From positions 186,001 through 250,000 of the forward strand of contig NZ_VLKJ01000004.1 of NCBI RefSeq assembly GCF_007830315.1: DNA of 64,000 nucleotides, read 5' to 3'. This DNA comes from Novosphingobium taihuense (lineage in GTDB: Bacteria > Pseudomonadota > Alphaproteobacteria > Sphingomonadales > Sphingomonadaceae). This document shows, one piece after another, positions 61,888 to 64,000 of the stretch (position 1 is the stretch's first letter; each line of letters opens with the position of its first letter). The translations under genes were made by a program, and so were the position numbers. The notes under the pieces are model-generated. The model was not told where the DNA came from and ran no database searches. It saw only the letters and a program-made list of their open reading frames with translations.

Positions 61888-62709
61888 ATGGCCGGCGCAA
61901 AGAACCACGATTATCACATTCTGCCGCCCGACGTGTGGCCCTTCATCGGCGCCATCTCGGCGCTGACCATGACCACTGGCGGCGTGTTCTACATGCACAA
62001 GATGGCCGGCGGTCATGCGATCTTCTTTGCGGGCCTGTTGGGCGTGATCATCACGTTCTTCTCGTGGTTCGGCAAGATCATCAAGGAAGCCCATGCGGGC
62101 GACCACACTCCGGTGGTGCAGCTGCACCAGCGCTACGGCATGATCCTGTTCATCGCTTCGGAAGTGATGTTCTTTGTCGGCTGGTTCTGGGCCTTCTTCG
62201 ACTTCTCGCTGTTCCCGTCGGAGCTGGCCGAAGTGGTCGGTGGTCAGTGGCCGCCAAAGGCGATCGAAGCGGTTATGGACCCGTTTGATCTGCCACTGCT
62301 CAACACGCTGATCCTGCTCTGCTCGGGCACGACACTCACATGGGCACACCACGCGCTTATCCATGGCGACCGTGATGGTTTGAAGAAGGGGCTGTGGGCT
62401 ACGATCCTGCTCGGCGCGGTGTTCTCAGCCATTCAGGCCTATGAGTACGCCGGTGCACCGTTTGCATTCGGCACCAACACCTTTGGTTCGTCGTTCTACA
62501 TGGCGACCGGCTTCCACGGCTTCCACGTGATCGTCGGCACGATCTTCCTGATTGTCTGCCTGATCCGCGCCTATAAGGGCCACTTCACCCCCCGTCAGCA
62601 CTTCGGCTTCGAAGCTGCTGCTTGGTACTGGCACTTCGTTGACGTGGTTTGGCTGTTCCTTTTCATCGCCATCTACGTTTGGGGCAGCTGGGGCTATCCG
62701 ACTCATTGA
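61888..62709 (+). CDS. coxC: Cytochrome c oxidase subunit III
   Basis: 273 residues with seven membrane spans: YHILPPDVWPFIGAISALTM, EVMFFVGWFWAFFDFSLFP, TWAHHALIHGD, SFYMATGFHGFHVIVGTIFL and AAWYWHFVDVVWLFLFIAIY are the conserved subunit III blocks. The stop overlaps the DUF983 start (TGATG), so the next gene is coupled. Confidence 0.97.
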   Translation: MAGAKNHDYHILPPDVWPFIGAISALTMTTGGVFYMHKMAGGHAIFFAGLLGVIITFFSWFGKIIKEAHAGDHTPVVQLHQRYGMILFIASEVMFFVGWFWAFFDFSLFPSELAEVVGGQWPPKAIEAVMDPFDLPLLNTLILLCSGTTLTWAHHALIHGDRDGLKKGLWATILLGAVFSAIQAYEYAGAPFAFGTNTFGSSFYMATGFHGFHVIVGTIFLIVCLIRAYKGHFTPRQHFGFEAAAWYWHFVDVVWLFLFIAIYVWGSWGYPTH

Positions 62710-63080
62710 TGCCTGAAGGCGAAAGCCAGAAAACGAAGGGGCAGCCGGGAATTACCCAGGCTGCCCTTTTCGGTTTGTGCCCGCGTTGCGGCGCGAAAGG
62801 CCTGTGGGCGGGGCCAGCCGCTCTGGCCGAACGGTGCTCGGCCTGCGCCCTCGAGTTCGAGCGGCATGAGCCACGCGGTCGTGGCATGTACCTCGTCGTC
62901 CTGCCGGTCACGATCCTGCTGGTTCTCGCGGCATTGAAGCTAGACGACATCATCAGGCTGCCGGTGTGGGCACTCCTTGGCCTCTGGGGTGTCATTGTCC
63001 CGCTGGTAGTGTCGGCGGCCCTGCGCTTCGCCAAGACAATCGCGCTGATGGCGCGACTCGACAAGGAAGGACTTCTGTAA
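62709..63080 (+). CDS. DUF983 zinc-ribbon membrane protein
   Basis: 123 residues from the ATG at 62709, which overlaps the coxC stop. CPRCGAKGLWAG and ERCSACALEFERHEPR form two CxxC pairs of a zinc ribbon, followed by two membrane spans (LVVLPVTILLVLAALK, WALLGLWGVIVPLVVSAALR). This small family is regularly located between cox genes and SURF1 in alphaproteobacteria. Role unknown; an assembly or regulatory part is likely. Its stop shares a base with the SURF1 start. Confidence 0.9.
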   Translation: MPEGESQKTKGQPGITQAALFGLCPRCGAKGLWAGPAALAERCSACALEFERHEPRGRGMYLVVLPVTILLVLAALKLDDIIRLPVWALLGLWGVIVPLVVSAALRFAKTIALMARLDKEGLL

Positions 63081-63664
63081 TGCGGCGCGTTCCGATCGGT
63101 TCCACGTTCATCGTGATCGCAGCCGTGCTGACGATGATCGGCCTCGGTGTCTGGCAGCTTGAGCGTCTGCAATGGAAGCAGAACCTTCTAGTACATTACG
63201 CAACGGCGATGAGCGACTCAGCGGAGGCGAGTTACCCCTCGTCAGATCCACAGGAAGTCGAGGCAGTCCTGTTCCGCCGCGCCACTGTCGACTGCCGCTT
63301 TACCTCGGAATGGAACTCCATCTCCGGCCGCAACACGAGTGACAAGGCGGGCTACGTTCACATCGTCCTGTGCGGGATCGAGGGCAATCGGACGGCGTAT
63401 GTGCAGGCAGGCTGGACGCAAGGCCCGCAGCATCCGGACTGGAAGGGCGGCAGGGTCAGCGGCCTGATCGCCCCCTATATCGGCGGCGGCGCTCGCCTGA
63501 TCGCCGATCCGCCCGCTCCCGGTTTCACCGCCAGCGCCAAACCTGATCCGAATGACATCCCGAACAATCACCTCGCCTATGCAGTGCAGTGGTTCTTTTT
63601 CGCAGGCGTAGCGTTGGTGATCTATGGCTTGGCCCTGCGCAAGCGTTGGCGCGAGCGCGGCTGA
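63080..63664 (+). CDS. SURF1 family oxidase biogenesis protein
   Basis: 194 residues from the ATG at 63080, overlapping the DUF983 stop by one base. It has the SURF1 topology: an N-terminal span (FIVIAAVLTMIGLGVWQLER), a soluble central domain and a C-terminal span (AYAVQWFFFAGVALVIYGLA). WQLERLQWKQNLL is the usual N-terminal motif. The central domain is short and its cysteines (CRF, LCG) are unusual. SURF1 proteins help put haem a into subunit I. 49 bp precede thrC. Confidence 0.88.
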   Translation: MRRVPIGSTFIVIAAVLTMIGLGVWQLERLQWKQNLLVHYATAMSDSAEASYPSSDPQEVEAVLFRRATVDCRFTSEWNSISGRNTSDKAGYVHIVLCGIEGNRTAYVQAGWTQGPQHPDWKGGRVSGLIAPYIGGGARLIADPPAPGFTASAKPDPNDIPNNHLAYAVQWFFFAGVALVIYGLALRKRWRERG

Positions 63665-63713
63665 CGCCAGAATCCTTGCCCTTTGCCCCCATGGCCGCTA
63701 ACCGCGCAAACCC

Positions 63714-64000
63714 ATGAAGTACGTCAGCACCCGGGGGCAGGCACCCTCGCTCGATTTCCAGGGCGTCACGCTCGCAGGCCTCGCTTCCGATGGCGGTCTC
63801 TACGTGCCCGAGACCTGGCCGCAGTTCAGCGAGGACGAGATCGCCGCGATGGCCGGGCTGCCCTACGCCAAGCTGGCGCAGACGATCATGCAGCCCTTCG
63901 TCGGCAACTGTCTTACGCCGGAGCGACTGCTCGAATTGTGCGAAGAGGCCTATGGCCGCTTCGCCCACGCCGCCGTCGTTCCGCTCAAGCAGCTCGATGA
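63714..64000 (+). CDS. thrC: Threonine synthase, 3' end beyond the window
   Basis: Only the first 95 residues are present, MKYVSTRGQAPSLDFQGVTL followed by ASDGGLYVPETWPQF, the classic ThrC N-terminal block. The complete enzyme (about 470 residues) converts O-phosphohomoserine to threonine using PLP. It is the last gene seen; threonine synthase after SURF1 is a common order in alphaproteobacteria. Confidence 0.95.
   Translation, partial: MKYVSTRGQAPSLDFQGVTLAGLASDGGLYVPETWPQFSEDEIAAMAGLPYAKLAQTIMQPFVGNCLTPERLLELCEEAYGRFAHAAVVPLKQLD

Noticed and set aside
1..64000. Mobile elements, prophage or CRISPR
   Set aside because: No transposase, integrase, phage structural gene, direct-repeat/spacer array or terminal inverted repeats were recognised on either strand.

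Overview
This 64 kb, GC-rich window looks like chromosome from an alphaproteobacterium of the Sphingomonadaceae, most plausibly Novosphingobium or a close relative. Pointers are two TonB-dependent receptors with sphingomonad-style plug boxes, a CtrA-era style of gene content (HdaA, DUF2794, DUF2256, DUF983, extensin-like M15-type protein), an EpsC-type CysE, a DUF4139 pair, and a cox operon in the order coxB-coxA-ctaB-small ORF-ctaG-coxC-DUF983-SURF1-thrC. No phage, insertion sequence, integron or CRISPR array is visible. Genus assignment is inference from gene content only.

Layout. 1-3.9 kb: a four-gene plus-strand operon with a circularly permuted ATP-grasp (left end cut off), an alpha-E protein, a transglutaminase-like protein and the proteasome-like peptidase Anbu. 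4.2-8.3 kb: a LuxR/FixJ-type regulator with a degenerate receiver, an extensin-like lipoprotein, tRNA-Val, and a TonB receptor downstream of a DUF2946-like protein. 8.4-12.5 kb: Kup potassium uptake followed by a KdpDE-like two-component pair. 12.5-17.5 kb: the DabAB inorganic-carbon uptake complex with a divergent LysR regulator. 17.5-20.9 kb: a possible small exported protein, an OxyR-like regulator that has lost the peroxidatic cysteine, and a convergent Kef-type cation/proton antiporter. 21-29.4 kb: tandem DUF4139 proteins, a SCO protein, a bicupin, a sphingomonad-type winged-helix regulator, an L,D-transpeptidase and purA.

29.4-36.5 kb: an AT-rich leader followed by a trimeric-autotransporter-like protein carrying 23 tandem TG[ND][VL] tetrapeptides, tRNA-Gln, a YghU-type glutathione transferase, topoisomerase IB and a SurA-like chaperone. 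36.5-44.3 kb: LptD, leucyl aminopeptidase, DUF2256, HolC, Ndk and a second TonB receptor. 44.3-51.5 kb: purM, a PurN-YjbR fusion and an MFS transporter on the minus strand, a divergent plus-strand run (DUF2066, hdaA, cysE, DUF2794), and two coupled hotdog thioesterases. 51.5-56.9 kb: a tightly packed minus-strand operon pyrE-pdxJ-acpS-lepB-AI-2E-type permease-DUF3089-ruvX, with several 4-bp start/stop overlaps. 57.1-64 kb: the aa3-type cytochrome c oxidase operon, ending in the start of thrC, which runs off the right end.

Most genes are housekeeping. The parts that merit closer study are the ATP-grasp/alpha-E/transglutaminase/Anbu operon (a conserved system whose substrate is unknown), the Cys-less OxyR-like regulator with an ATAG-N7-CTAT operator, the DabAB locus in an apparent heterotroph, the repeat-bearing autotransporter, a DUF4139 protein with a TonB-box-like linker, and a 57-aa membrane protein embedded in the cox operon.
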